Positions 1 through 6,017 of a DNA stretch of 6,644 bases are shown here, piece after piece. Under the pieces are notes generated by a model. It worked only from the letters and a program-made list of their open reading frames with translations, ran no database searches and had not been told where the DNA came from. The translations under genes were made by a program, and so were the position numbers. Numbering within the stretch: the stretch's first letter is position 1; the number at the start of each line of letters is the position of its first letter. Source of the DNA: Pseudomonadota bacterium (GTDB lineage Bacteria > SZUA-182 > DTGQ01); NCBI GenBank assembly GCA_030605265.1, contig JAUWIR010000259.1, forward strand, positions 1-6,644, in the 5' to 3' direction.

Positions 1-2
1 AA

Positions 3-200
3 ACTATTGAAGCCCTGGAAAACAAGATTAAAGACCAAGAGGTACAAATTCGCCAGTTAACCCAGAAGATAAACGAATCCGGACGACAGGTACAGGATAT
101 CGCCATTAAAGCTATTGAAAGCTCTTCACATCAAAAAGTTATCAGCATGAATTATGAAAAAAGACCGCAAGAGGAGACTTCCAAAAACCAACCACAATAA
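3..200 (+). CDS. C-terminal end of a coiled-coil protein (5' partial)
   Basis: This is an open frame that enters from the left edge and ends at TAA 198-200, leaving 65 visible residues. The first 30 or so residues are rich in Glu, Lys, Gln and Asn, with hydrophobic residues at heptad-like spacing (IEALENKIKDQEVQIRQLTQKI), as expected for the end of a long coiled coil. Then comes a short helical stretch, VQDIAIKAIESSS, and a hydrophilic, probably disordered tail rich in Gln, Glu, Lys and Pro. From memory, tails resembling VQDIAIKAIE occur on uncharacterised bacterial coiled-coil proteins, but I cannot name a family. There is no membrane segment in the visible part. The gene ends 116 bp before a convergent gene, so it belongs to a different transcription unit from the glycan genes. 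Its function is unknown. Coding status is supported by the stop-free frame and the protein-like composition, although only 198 bases are visible. Confidence 0.7.
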   Translation, partial: TIEALENKIKDQEVQIRQLTQKINESGRQVQDIAIKAIESSSHQKVISMNYEKRPQEETSKNQPQ

Positions 201-213
201 TACTGAATTTTAT

Positions 214-271
214 ACCACGAAGAGCACCAAGGACGCGAAAAAAACTAATAATACTTCGTGACCTTCGTGGT
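214..271. repeat. imperfect inverted repeat of the 'ccacgaag' type between convergent genes
   Basis: The left arm 214-231 (ACCACGAAGAGCACCAAG) and the right arm 254-271 (CTTCGTGACCTTCGTGGT) are reverse complements at 15 of 18 positions, with nine perfect outer pairs and a 22-base loop. No T-run follows the stem on either strand, so it is not a classical intrinsic terminator, although it could end or protect transcripts from the convergent genes ending at 200 and 317. Motifs reading 'ccttcgtggt' are, from memory, scattered between genes in many anaerobic and environmental bacteria and often sit as facing pairs like this. It is therefore probably one copy of a dispersed intergenic element of unknown function. 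The dyad itself is directly visible; the assignment to a dispersed family is inference. Confidence 0.65.
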
Positions 272-316
272 GGGAAAGTGTAACCCGGTTAATGATGGCG
301 GTCCGTCTTTTTTACT

Positions 317-1978
317 TTATTCCTGACGATTACGTAATATGACGTAGGGGCCGATTTGATGCACACTATGATAGTTGCTATTAATAAATTCTAAAATTTT
401 GCCTCCATAGCTCTTAAATCGCTTTTCAGCTAATCCTTCTTTTATAGGAAATAATAAGCCTTCCGTAGCTACAATGAATTTTACGCCTTTGCTCTTTATG
501 TCATCAATTATGGCTCTTTGATTGGCCATGGAGCCTACAGTGTGGGGAAAAAAGATGTCATAGAAAATCGGATTATCTCTTTCGGATAAAAAATTTAACA
601 TAGGAAGATAAATGAATGTCAACAGACCGTCATCCGGGTTACTATTTCTTTTAAGATACGTTGTCAGTTGCAGAATATTAGCCTTTTCTTCAGGTTCCAC
701 AAAAACACCGGCCATCCCGGAATTGAGCTTTTCCATTGTATTATTCCTAATTCTGAAAGAGCCTGTGTAATAAAAATCTTTCCCATTACTTGAGGCATTA
801 AATGAAAAGAATATTATTGTAGCTAAACCATAGCCTAAAAATAAGAATATTAAGCTCTTACTGAAAAAATTAGAGGATTGCATTAAACTGGAAGCACTAC
901 TTTTTTTATATCCTTGATACAACAAGTAAGCGGTTAGAAGATAAGCAAAAGGTCCGGTTTGAAGAAGATGTGATATATCCGGTTGCCCGACAACTTGGTA
1001 TAAAGAGATCACCCCATAAATAGCTAAAAGGCTAAGAAAAATTTCCTTCGGACCCCATTTTTTCTTAAAAAATTTATCGCCAAGCCGGCCAAAGGTTGCT
1101 GCATATATAAAAAAGAAAAAGTATAAAAAGTAATAGGTTATCTCAGTCAGCTCTCTTTTTTTTAGTGACTGAAATAGTTGAAGCAAAGAAGGAAGCGGCC
1201 TTAGAAAGGGATTGCTTCCCTTGCTTATACCGGCTACAAGTTCATGAGCATAGAAAAAAAAGCTTTTTAAAACAGAAGACTGAAACCAAAGATAAATGAG
1301 ATAAGGGAAAAAAACGAAAAAGAGAAAAAGAAAAAAGAGACTGATATTCTTGAAGACACAGTGTAAAATTGGGTCCGAATTTAACGGCGCAGTTTTTCTT
1401 ATAAAAAAATGTACTTGAATTATAAGCAGCACGCTAAGAAAGATCACTAAGAGCCCATTTTCCAACCTAAAAAACAAGGTGGCTCCCGCAAATAAAGCAA
1501 GCAGCAATATCCTTGCTATGTCTTGTTTTAAAAGATAAAAATAGACAGATAGAAACCAGGCTAATGGAAATAACATTTCAAAGCTTTTATGCCAGGGGCC
1601 GGGTATTAAGATAATGAGAAAGGTAGGCATTAGAGCAATCAATACCGGAAGAAATATTGTTGAAAGCTTAAAAAAAAGGGCGGCAATAATTACCCTCACT
1701 AGAACCCACATTACTCTTTCAACAAGGATATCCGTACCGAAAACCTTGAACAAAGAAGCCAATGTTACATAGCGACCAGGCATATAAGCATGAAAATCCG
1801 CTCCAGGTATTTGCCCTGATAAGACCCTTTTTGCACCATAAACCAGATATCCTTCATCAGAAAGATTTAATCCATAATTATAATAGGATAAGTAATAAAA
1901 TAAGCTAACTACAATGATGATACAAAAGCAAACACAGAGTGATTTACTATTTTCAGAAAGATTAATTCTCTTTTGCAC
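317..1978 (-). CDS. multi-pass membrane glycosyltransferase, GT-C fold (ArnT/PMT-like, GT39-type)
   Basis: The protein has 553 residues. A short basic N-terminus leads into a first membrane helix (about 15-33). An outer loop follows carrying SDEGYLVYGAKRVLSGQIPGAD (40-61, split here by D41-E42 as key acids) and YMPGRY (65-70). The acidic pair in the first outer loop, followed by a Gly/Pro-rich stretch and a PGRY-like segment, is the hallmark of GT-C enzymes, which take sugar from a polyprenyl-phosphate donor. Roughly eight to ten further hydrophobic segments run to about residue 393, several very Phe-rich (for example 213-232). A soluble C-terminal part (about 400-553) probably lies outside the membrane. 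Acceptor and sugar are unknown. The start is GTG at 1976-1978: an in-frame TGA directly abuts it at 1979-1981, so no longer form is possible, and the ribosome binding site is weak (AGGGCGAGAG). It is divergent from the wbqC-like gene. A general membrane protein of similar topology, such as a Wzy-type polymerase, is less likely because of the DEG motif. Confidence 0.8.
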   Translation of the reverse strand: MQKRINLSENSKSLCVCFCIIIVVSLFYYLSYYNYGLNLSDEGYLVYGAKRVLSGQIPGADFHAYMPGRYVTLASLFKVFGTDILVERVMWVLVRVIIAALFFKLSTIFLPVLIALMPTFLIILIPGPWHKSFEMLFPLAWFLSVYFYLLKQDIARILLLALFAGATLFFRLENGLLVIFLSVLLIIQVHFFIRKTAPLNSDPILHCVFKNISLFFLFLFFVFFPYLIYLWFQSSVLKSFFFYAHELVAGISKGSNPFLRPLPSLLQLFQSLKKRELTEITYYFLYFFFFIYAATFGRLGDKFFKKKWGPKEIFLSLLAIYGVISLYQVVGQPDISHLLQTGPFAYLLTAYLLYQGYKKSSASSLMQSSNFFSKSLIFLFLGYGLATIIFFSFNASSNGKDFYYTGSFRIRNNTMEKLNSGMAGVFVEPEEKANILQLTTYLKRNSNPDDGLLTFIYLPMLNFLSERDNPIFYDIFFPHTVGSMANQRAIIDDIKSKGVKFIVATEGLLFPIKEGLAEKRFKSYGGKILEFINSNYHSVHQIGPYVILRNRQE

Positions 1979-2048
1979 TCAATATCTCTCGCCCTTTTCC
2001 TGCTTACTATATTGCTTCTTAAGTAACAGGTTATTAATAATGTGAAAG

Positions 2049-2060
2049 ATAAAATTTTAT
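2049..2060. repeat. 12-bp perfect AT palindrome in divergent intergenic region
   Basis: ATAAAATTTTAT is its own reverse complement. It lies between the two divergently oriented genes and partly overlaps the possible -10 box of the leftward promoter, so it could be an operator. A palindrome made only of A and T is, however, easy to get by chance in this background. Confidence 0.2.
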
Positions 2061-2064
2061 TATA
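2059..2064 (-). promoter_or_regulatory. possible -10 box for the leftward GT-C gene
   Basis: The top strand reads ATTATA, which is a perfect TATAAT on the minus strand, about 80 bases upstream of the GTG start at 1978. The hexamer at 17-bp spacing (2082-2087, CTGCAA on the minus strand) is a poor match to TTGACA, and there is no extended -10 TG. Only the location between divergent genes and the exact -10 support it. Confidence 0.3.
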
Positions 2065-2081
2065 TAGTAGATATGGAGAAA

Positions 2082-2110
2082 TTGCAGACAATAATCTGCT
2101 TAATATTTTA
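2082..2110 (+). promoter_or_regulatory. weak candidate promoter for the wbqC-like gene
   Basis: TTGCAG at 2082-2087 could be a -35 box, with ATTTTA at 2105-2110 after a 17-bp spacer, 41 bases before the ATG at 2152. The -10 match is poor. TAATAT at 2101-2106 is a better hexamer but sits too close to that -35. A promoter is expected here because the genes diverge, but its exact position is uncertain. Confidence 0.2.
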
Positions 2111-2151
2111 AAACAATCACAGACTACTTGAACAAAGCATGAGATAAGCTA

Positions 2152-2892
2152 ATGAAGGGAAAAACAATCGGTCTTTTACAGCCCGTTTATATGCCTTGGT
2201 TGGGATTTTTTGAACAAATCCATTATGTAGATCTTTTTGTCATATTGGATGATGTTCAATATACTAAAAGAGCGTGGCGCAACAGAAACAGAATTAGAAC
2301 AAAAAAAGGATGGAACTGGTTAACAGTCCCAGTTTACCAGAAAAGCCGTTCCAAGCAACTGATCCGGGAGGCAGAAATTGATAATACAAAAAAATGGGCC
2401 CATCATCACTGGAACTGTCTTTGTGAAAATTATTACCATTCAAACTATTGGACTTATTATTCACCCTTTTTTAGTGATCTGTTTCAAAAAAAATGGAAAT
2501 ATTTAATTGATCTTGATATGGGAATAATATATTTTTGCATCAAGGCTTTGGGTATAGATACAAAGATAGTTCCAGCCAGTCATTTGAATTTAGGGGAAAA
2601 ATACAAAGAGCACTATGGAAATACTGGAAACCCTACAGTTAAAAATATCTTTTATATAAAAGAGCTTGGTGGAGATAGGTTTTACGAGGGTTCCCTGGGT
2701 AAAAATTACTTGGATGTAAACAGCTTTTCAAAAGTCGACATCAAACTCCTTTTTCAGGATTATAATCATCCGGTTTACGAGCAAAGATTTATGCCGTTTA
2801 TCCCTTATCTTTCAATTGTTGACCTATTATTTAATCACGGCCCCCGGAGTTTAGATATTATCTTAAATAAAACCGGAAGCACTCACCCATGA
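2152..2892 (+). CDS. WbqC-like family protein
   Basis: The protein has 246 residues, the usual length for the WbqC-like family. Family hallmarks appear in order: an N-terminal strand ending in LLQPVYMPWLGFF (8-20); DDVQY (33-37) followed by W..RN.I (42-48); WLTVPV (56-61); a middle section with conserved-type Trp and Tyr residues; GSLGKNYLD (180-188); and the C-terminal FQDYNHPVYEQRF.PFIPYLSIVDLLFNHG (201-230), which is strongly characteristic. No signal peptide or membrane helix is seen, so it is probably cytoplasmic. Members recur in O-antigen and other glycan loci, often next to radical SAM enzymes, aminotransferases or epimerases, but I know of no settled reaction and do not assign one. 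ATG at 2152 fits the family start. The ribosome binding site is weak (GAGATAAG, 2141-2148). Convergent with it, only about 20 bp away, is a decayed radical SAM gene. Family assignment is confident; role in the locus is inferred from neighbours. Confidence 0.88.
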   Translation: MKGKTIGLLQPVYMPWLGFFEQIHYVDLFVILDDVQYTKRAWRNRNRIRTKKGWNWLTVPVYQKSRSKQLIREAEIDNTKKWAHHHWNCLCENYYHSNYWTYYSPFFSDLFQKKWKYLIDLDMGIIYFCIKALGIDTKIVPASHLNLGEKYKEHYGNTGNPTVKNIFYIKELGGDRFYEGSLGKNYLDVNSFSKVDIKLLFQDYNHPVYEQRFMPFIPYLSIVDLLFNHGPRSLDIILNKTGSTHP

Positions 2893-2911
2893 AAAAATTT
2901 TACACCAAAAA

Positions 2912-3261
2912 TCAATAACCGCTCCCGAATTCTACTAATTTTTTTAATTCAGCTATATTAAGGCAGTTTACTGTAAAATTAATTTGTGCACCTGCCTCTC
3001 CACCAAAAAATTGGGGATCTGTTCTGTCATCAAAATTCCATTAGTGATAATAGTTATTACTGCCTTTCGCTCCATACACCAAATAATGATTTGATTCATT
3101 GAATAATCATAATAAGACCGAGCGCATATTGGACATCGCAAATTACATCGATTGGTTACTTCTAATTGCAGCTGAATAGGGTTTGATGCGAAAATGATCT
3201 TTCCCTTTTTTCGTTCTTGTTCCTGCAATTTTTTATTATTAAATTTGACATTTTCTACCAT
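2912..3261 (-). pseudogene. decayed radical SAM protein gene with internal deletions
   Basis: The frame from ATG 3261 to TAA 2968 gives 97 residues. Residues 33-50 read LEVTNRCNLRCPICARSY, with C39, C43 and C46 forming the CxxxCxxC motif that ligates the radical SAM [4Fe-4S] cluster. Residues 69-76 (ITIITNGI) match a later beta strand of the same domain, but only 27 residues separate C46 from T73. Intact members usually have roughly twice that, and the intervening GGEP/GEP-type S-adenosylmethionine-binding strand is absent. The frame stops soon after LVERQVHKLIL. In a second frame, 2912-3010 encodes INFTVNCLNIAELKKLVEF and then GSGY before TGA; this resembles a still later radical SAM strand and helix (N-I-x-E-L-x-x-L-V pattern). 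So two deletions, the second frame-changing, have removed the middle and C-terminal end. It would not be catalytically competent. Radical SAM genes often accompany wbqC and epimerase genes, so this is probably a lost member of the locus. A small functional protein is the less likely alternative. Confidence 0.72.
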
Positions 3262-3629
3262 CTAAAATAACCTGCATGTTGCATACATCAGATCTATTAA
3301 TTTATTGAAAAAAATAGAGAGCGGATGCAGGAGGATGCTTAAGCTACCCTGGGTCCATCCCATAAAGAAAAGTTTTGTAGCTATAAAAAAAAAATTTTAA
3401 CCTGTGCAATTAGATTTTTTGATTCACTAATGTAAAATTATGACATCTTTCATAAAGGACGAAAAATAGTTTACACTTTTATTCTATTTCCGGAAGAAAA
3501 CTGGTATTTTATTATTTATAAAATTACCCTAAGAACATTTCCGGAATGCCGATTACTCTATCTTTATTCCCTTCTTTTGTATTGATGAGAACGAGTAATG
3601 GTGAGCCGGAGGTGCCTTAATTATGAATT
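3262..3629. other. 368-bp gene-poor region between pseudogene and epimerase
   Basis: No gene of convincing length lies here on either strand. Small things are visible. An AGGAGG at 3329-3334 directly abuts ATG 3335, which opens a 21-codon frame (to TAA 3398-3400) too short and unrecognised to call. There is an A-run at 3386-3394 within a weakly structured AT-rich tract. TATAAA at 3517-3522 has no fitting -35. An open stretch 3522-3620 ends in SFVLMRTSNGEPEVP before TAA; it looks peptide-like but I cannot match it to a family. The promoter for the downstream epimerase series must lie here or further upstream, but no hexamer pair is good enough to name. The region may contain further remnants of deleted genes, in keeping with the decay on both sides. 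Confidence 0.5.
3608..3613 (+). promoter_or_regulatory. strong Shine-Dalgarno with unusual spacing to the epimerase start
   Basis: GGAGGT at 3608-3613 is a near-perfect ribosome binding site but ends 16 bases before the homology-supported ATG at 3630, longer than the usual 5-10. An ATG at 3623 has ideal 9-base spacing yet is out of frame with the epimerase. The epimerase frame is closed by TGA at 3624-3626, so no earlier in-frame ATG exists. Either the long spacing is tolerated or the motif is fortuitous. Confidence 0.4.
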
Positions 3630-4694
3630 ATGAAAAATATATTAATTACCGGCGGTGCCGGATTTGTTGGCGCGAATCTAGCAATTTATCTTGCAAAGCA
3701 TTTAGAGAATATCGAGATCACTTGTCTGGATAATTTAAAACGAAGAGGTTCAGAGCTTAATTTAAGTAGACTAAGGGCCCATAGAATAAAGTTTATTCAC
3801 GGAGATATTCGGAATTTTGAGGATCTTACCGCTGTTGGTGCCATAGATATCATCATAGAATGTTCTGCAGAACCTTCAGTGCTGGCGGGCTATGAAGAAT
3901 CACCCCTGTATCTTATCAATACGAATTTTACCGGAACGGTAAATTGTTTGGAACTGGCCCGTATAAAGAAAGCGGATTTTATTTTCCTTTCTACCAGCAG
4001 GGTTTATCCCCTGCGTACTATAAATCAACTTAAATACATAGAAAAAGAGACTAGATTTGAGTTAGCTCAAAATCAAAAAATTCATGGTGTCTCTCCCCAT
4101 GGATTCACTGAAAAATTCCCATTGGAGGGGACTCGCTCATTATATGGTACAACCAAGCTTTGTTCTGAATACCTGGTACAAGAATATAGCCAGATGTATG
4201 GAATTCGCTCAGTGATAAATAGATGCGGTCTGATCACAGGGGCTTGGCAAATGGGCAAGGCTGATCAAGGGGTTGTTGTTTTTTGGATAGCTCGCCATAT
4301 ATTCGGAGGTCCTCTTGCTTATGTTGGATTCGGCGGAAAAGGTAAGCAGGTAAGAGATATCTTACATATAGATGATTTATGTGAACTACTCATTAGACAA
4401 ATCAAGACCCTGGATACTCACAATGGACAAATTTATAATGTAGGTGGTGGCAAGAAGCTGAGCATTTCCTTGCAAGAACTTACAAAAATTTGTCAAGAGG
4501 TGATCGGAAAGCAAATTCGAATTAGCTCGGTAGCCACAGATCGGCAAGCTGATATCCCTTATTATGTAACCGATATCACCAAAATTAAAAAAGCTGCTGG
4601 TTGGACACCACAAAAATCTATTCATTCAACTATTCAAGATATAGCGGATTGGATTTATGCAGAAAAGCAGAATTTACAAGAAATATTAACTTAG
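3630..4694 (+). CDS. CDP-paratose 2-epimerase (RfbE)-like NAD-dependent SDR epimerase
   Basis: The protein has 354 residues, normal for extended SDR sugar-nucleotide enzymes. The Rossmann dinucleotide motif GGAGFVG lies at 8-14, with D34 (LDNL) placed to bind the NAD ribose. HGDIRN at 57-62 is typical. STSRVYP (121-127) supplies the catalytic Ser/Thr region, and Y172-x-x-x-K176 (YGTTK) is the catalytic pair. INRCG (196-200), the WQMGKADQG segment (206-214) and GKGKQVRDILHIDDL (236-250) closely match the CDP-paratose 2-epimerase (CDP-tyvelose epimerase) branch rather than GalE. The known enzyme inverts C2 of CDP-paratose to give CDP-tyvelose for O-antigen; many environmental relatives are untested, so the substrate here is uncertain. 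It is cytoplasmic with no membrane segment. The start at ATG 3630 gives the canonical MKNILITGGAGFVG terminus. It ends 9 bp before the next frame, so the two are probably co-transcribed. No CDP-glucose dehydratase or paratose synthase gene is visible nearby. Confidence 0.83.
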   Translation: MKNILITGGAGFVGANLAIYLAKHLENIEITCLDNLKRRGSELNLSRLRAHRIKFIHGDIRNFEDLTAVGAIDIIIECSAEPSVLAGYEESPLYLINTNFTGTVNCLELARIKKADFIFLSTSRVYPLRTINQLKYIEKETRFELAQNQKIHGVSPHGFTEKFPLEGTRSLYGTTKLCSEYLVQEYSQMYGIRSVINRCGLITGAWQMGKADQGVVVFWIARHIFGGPLAYVGFGGKGKQVRDILHIDDLCELLIRQIKTLDTHNGQIYNVGGGKKLSISLQELTKICQEVIGKQIRISSVATDRQADIPYYVTDITKIKKAAGWTPQKSIHSTIQDIADWIYAEKQNLQEILT

Positions 4695-4703
4695 GGGGAT
4701 GCT

Positions 4704-4947
4704 ATGGATATTGCTTTAGTAACAGGTTCTGCAGGACTCATCGGCTCAGAAGTGGTACGCTTTTTTTCTAAAAAAGGATTGATGGTCATTGGTATTGACA
4801 ATGATCTGCGCAAAAAATTCTTTGGTGAAGAAGCCTCAACAAACTGGAACCGAAAAAATTTACAAAATGAGATTGACGGGTATCTTTATTATGATAAAGA
4901 GGCAGCTAAAGATCCAACTATTTGAAGGAATTAAACCAAGAGTGTGA
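4704..4947 (+). pseudogene. truncated, frameshifted N-terminal remnant of a second SDR epimerase
   Basis: The first frame (ATG 4704 to TGA 4923-4925) gives 73 residues. It begins with VTGSAGLIGSEVVRFF (6-21), containing the Rossmann GxxGxxG motif, then IDNDLRKKFFGEEASTNWN (31-49). This is the distinctive N-terminus of a CDP-paratose 2-epimerase-like family whose members run to about 350 residues. After YLYYD the frame drifts. The frame one base further on, from about 4893, reads IKRQLKIQLFEGIKPRV and stops at TGA 4945-4947. LFEGIKPRV fits the next helix and turn of the same fold, just before the family's usual IHxAAQPSH strand. Thus a frameshift or small deletion lies near 4885-4905, and everything after about residue 80, including the catalytic Ser/Tyr/Lys, is missing. 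The ribosome binding site (AGGGGGA, 4693-4699) is intact, so a short peptide could still be made. It cannot be an active epimerase. The next gene begins directly at the break. Confidence 0.8.
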
Positions 4948-4958
4948 TAAATGTCGAT

Positions 4959-5975
4959 ATGAGAAAGACTATCTCTTTAGTAACCGGAGGAGCAGGGTTT
5001 ATTGGCTCTCATGTTGCCGACCATCTTTTGGCAACAGGACACCAAGTAATTATCTTAGATGATCTTAGCGGTGGTTTTAAAAGAAATGTGAATAAGAATG
5101 CCTCCTTTATTAAAGGTTCTATTTCTAATTATGAATTAGTGAAGAAAATATTTAAAAAATTTCCCATCAACTATGTCTTTCATTTAGCTGCCTATGCTGC
5201 CGAAGGCCTAAGTCATCATATAAGAGGATTCAATTATAAGAATAATTTAATTGGATCAATAAATCTAATAAATGAATCGGTTAAGAAAAATATTGATTGT
5301 TTTCTCTTTACCTCATCCATTGCCGTCTATGGAAAAAATCAGCTTCCTTTAAAAGAAGATCTGGTACCGAATCCGGAAGACCCTTATGGAATAGCCAAAT
5401 ACGCAGTTGAATTGGACCTTAAAGCTGCTCATCGTTATTTTGGATTAAACTATATTATCTTCAGACCCCACAATGTATATGGTGAAAAGCAAAATTTTTT
5501 CGACAAATATAGAAATGTTATTGGTATCTTTATGAGAAAAATCTTAAAGGATGAAAGCTTAGTTATTTTTGGAACTGGTGAACAAACAAGAGCTTTTAGT
5601 TATATCGATGATATTGCGCCGATAATTGCTCTGTCAGTAGAAAATAAAAAAGCCTATAACCAAACATTTAACATAGGATCAGATACACCCCGTTCAGTTA
5701 TGCAGGTGGCAGAAGTTATCATGAATAAAATGAAAAAAAAAGTAGAAATCCTCTATGATCCCACCAGGATGGAGCATATTCATGTTTATGCTGATCATGG
5801 TAAAGTGAAAGAATATTTTAATTTTCCCGAAAAAGAAACTCCCTTAGAAGAAGGTATTGAAAAAATGATAGAATGGGTAAAAAAGTCCATTTTTTCAAAT
5901 TTTGCTGCCTTAACAAAAACGGATAAATTTAAAAATATAGAAATTTACAAGAACTTACCCCAGTCGTGGATTTGA
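4959..5975 (+). CDS. NAD-dependent SDR sugar epimerase, UDP-glucose 4-epimerase-like
   Basis: From ATG 4959 the protein has 338 residues. The Rossmann motif GGAGFIG lies at residues 10-16 and DDL at 34-36 would contact the NAD ribose. FTSSIAVYG (117-125) carries the catalytic serine region. Y143-x-x-x-K147 (YGIAK) is the catalytic pair. RPHNVYG (169-175) and RAFSYIDDIA (211-220) are typical of the GalE-like epimerase/dehydratase group, and the end (IEIYKNLPQSW) matches a subgroup of such enzymes. It would act in the cytoplasm on an NDP-hexose; 4-epimerisation is likely but substrate and product are not fixed by sequence. A GTG at 4944 would add five residues, and GAAGGA at 4924-4929 is 14 bases from it; I prefer ATG 4959 because MRKTISLVTGGAGFIG is the canonical terminus, though this ATG lacks a clear ribosome binding site. 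The gene abuts the truncated epimerase, with the remnant's stop lying between the two candidate starts. It precedes a glycosyltransferase gene by 42 bp. Confidence 0.85.
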   Translation: MRKTISLVTGGAGFIGSHVADHLLATGHQVIILDDLSGGFKRNVNKNASFIKGSISNYELVKKIFKKFPINYVFHLAAYAAEGLSHHIRGFNYKNNLIGSINLINESVKKNIDCFLFTSSIAVYGKNQLPLKEDLVPNPEDPYGIAKYAVELDLKAAHRYFGLNYIIFRPHNVYGEKQNFFDKYRNVIGIFMRKILKDESLVIFGTGEQTRAFSYIDDIAPIIALSVENKKAYNQTFNIGSDTPRSVMQVAEVIMNKMKKKVEILYDPTRMEHIHVYADHGKVKEYFNFPEKETPLEEGIEKMIEWVKKSIFSNFAALTKTDKFKNIEIYKNLPQSWI

Positions 5976-6017
5976 AATACTATTTTTCATAACACTCTAT
6001 TCTCTGAAATCACAGGA

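Noticed and set aside
147..161. 15-base string ATGAATTATGAAAAA occurring also at 3623-3637
   Set aside because: The match does not extend beyond 15 bases, is made almost only of A and T, and is coding in one place and a start region in the other. Chance is the simplest explanation.
1261..1345. A/G-rich tract that looks like low-complexity repeat on the + strand
   Set aside because: It is explained by the Phe/Leu-rich membrane helices of the GT-C protein (TTT/TTC/CTT codons on the minus strand).
1909..2091. 60-residue minus-strand frame overlapping the start of the GT-C gene
   Set aside because: It overlaps the glycosyltransferase N-terminus in another frame and has low-information, hydrophobic, unmatched composition; it is a shadow in AT-rich DNA.
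2920..2965. Possible intrinsic terminator after the wbqC-like gene (GAATT...AATTC with a T-run)
   Set aside because: The stem is only five weak pairs with the T-run inside the loop rather than after the stem, and it coincides with the remnant of the radical SAM coding sequence.
3335..3400. 21-codon frame MLKLPWVHPIKK... with AGGAGG touching its ATG
   Set aside because: There is zero spacing between the purine motif and the ATG, no recognisable family, and very short length. Kept only as a remark on the intergenic region.
4386..4625. 79-residue minus-strand frame inside the RfbE-like epimerase
   Set aside because: It lies wholly antisense to a strongly supported gene and shows no family motif.
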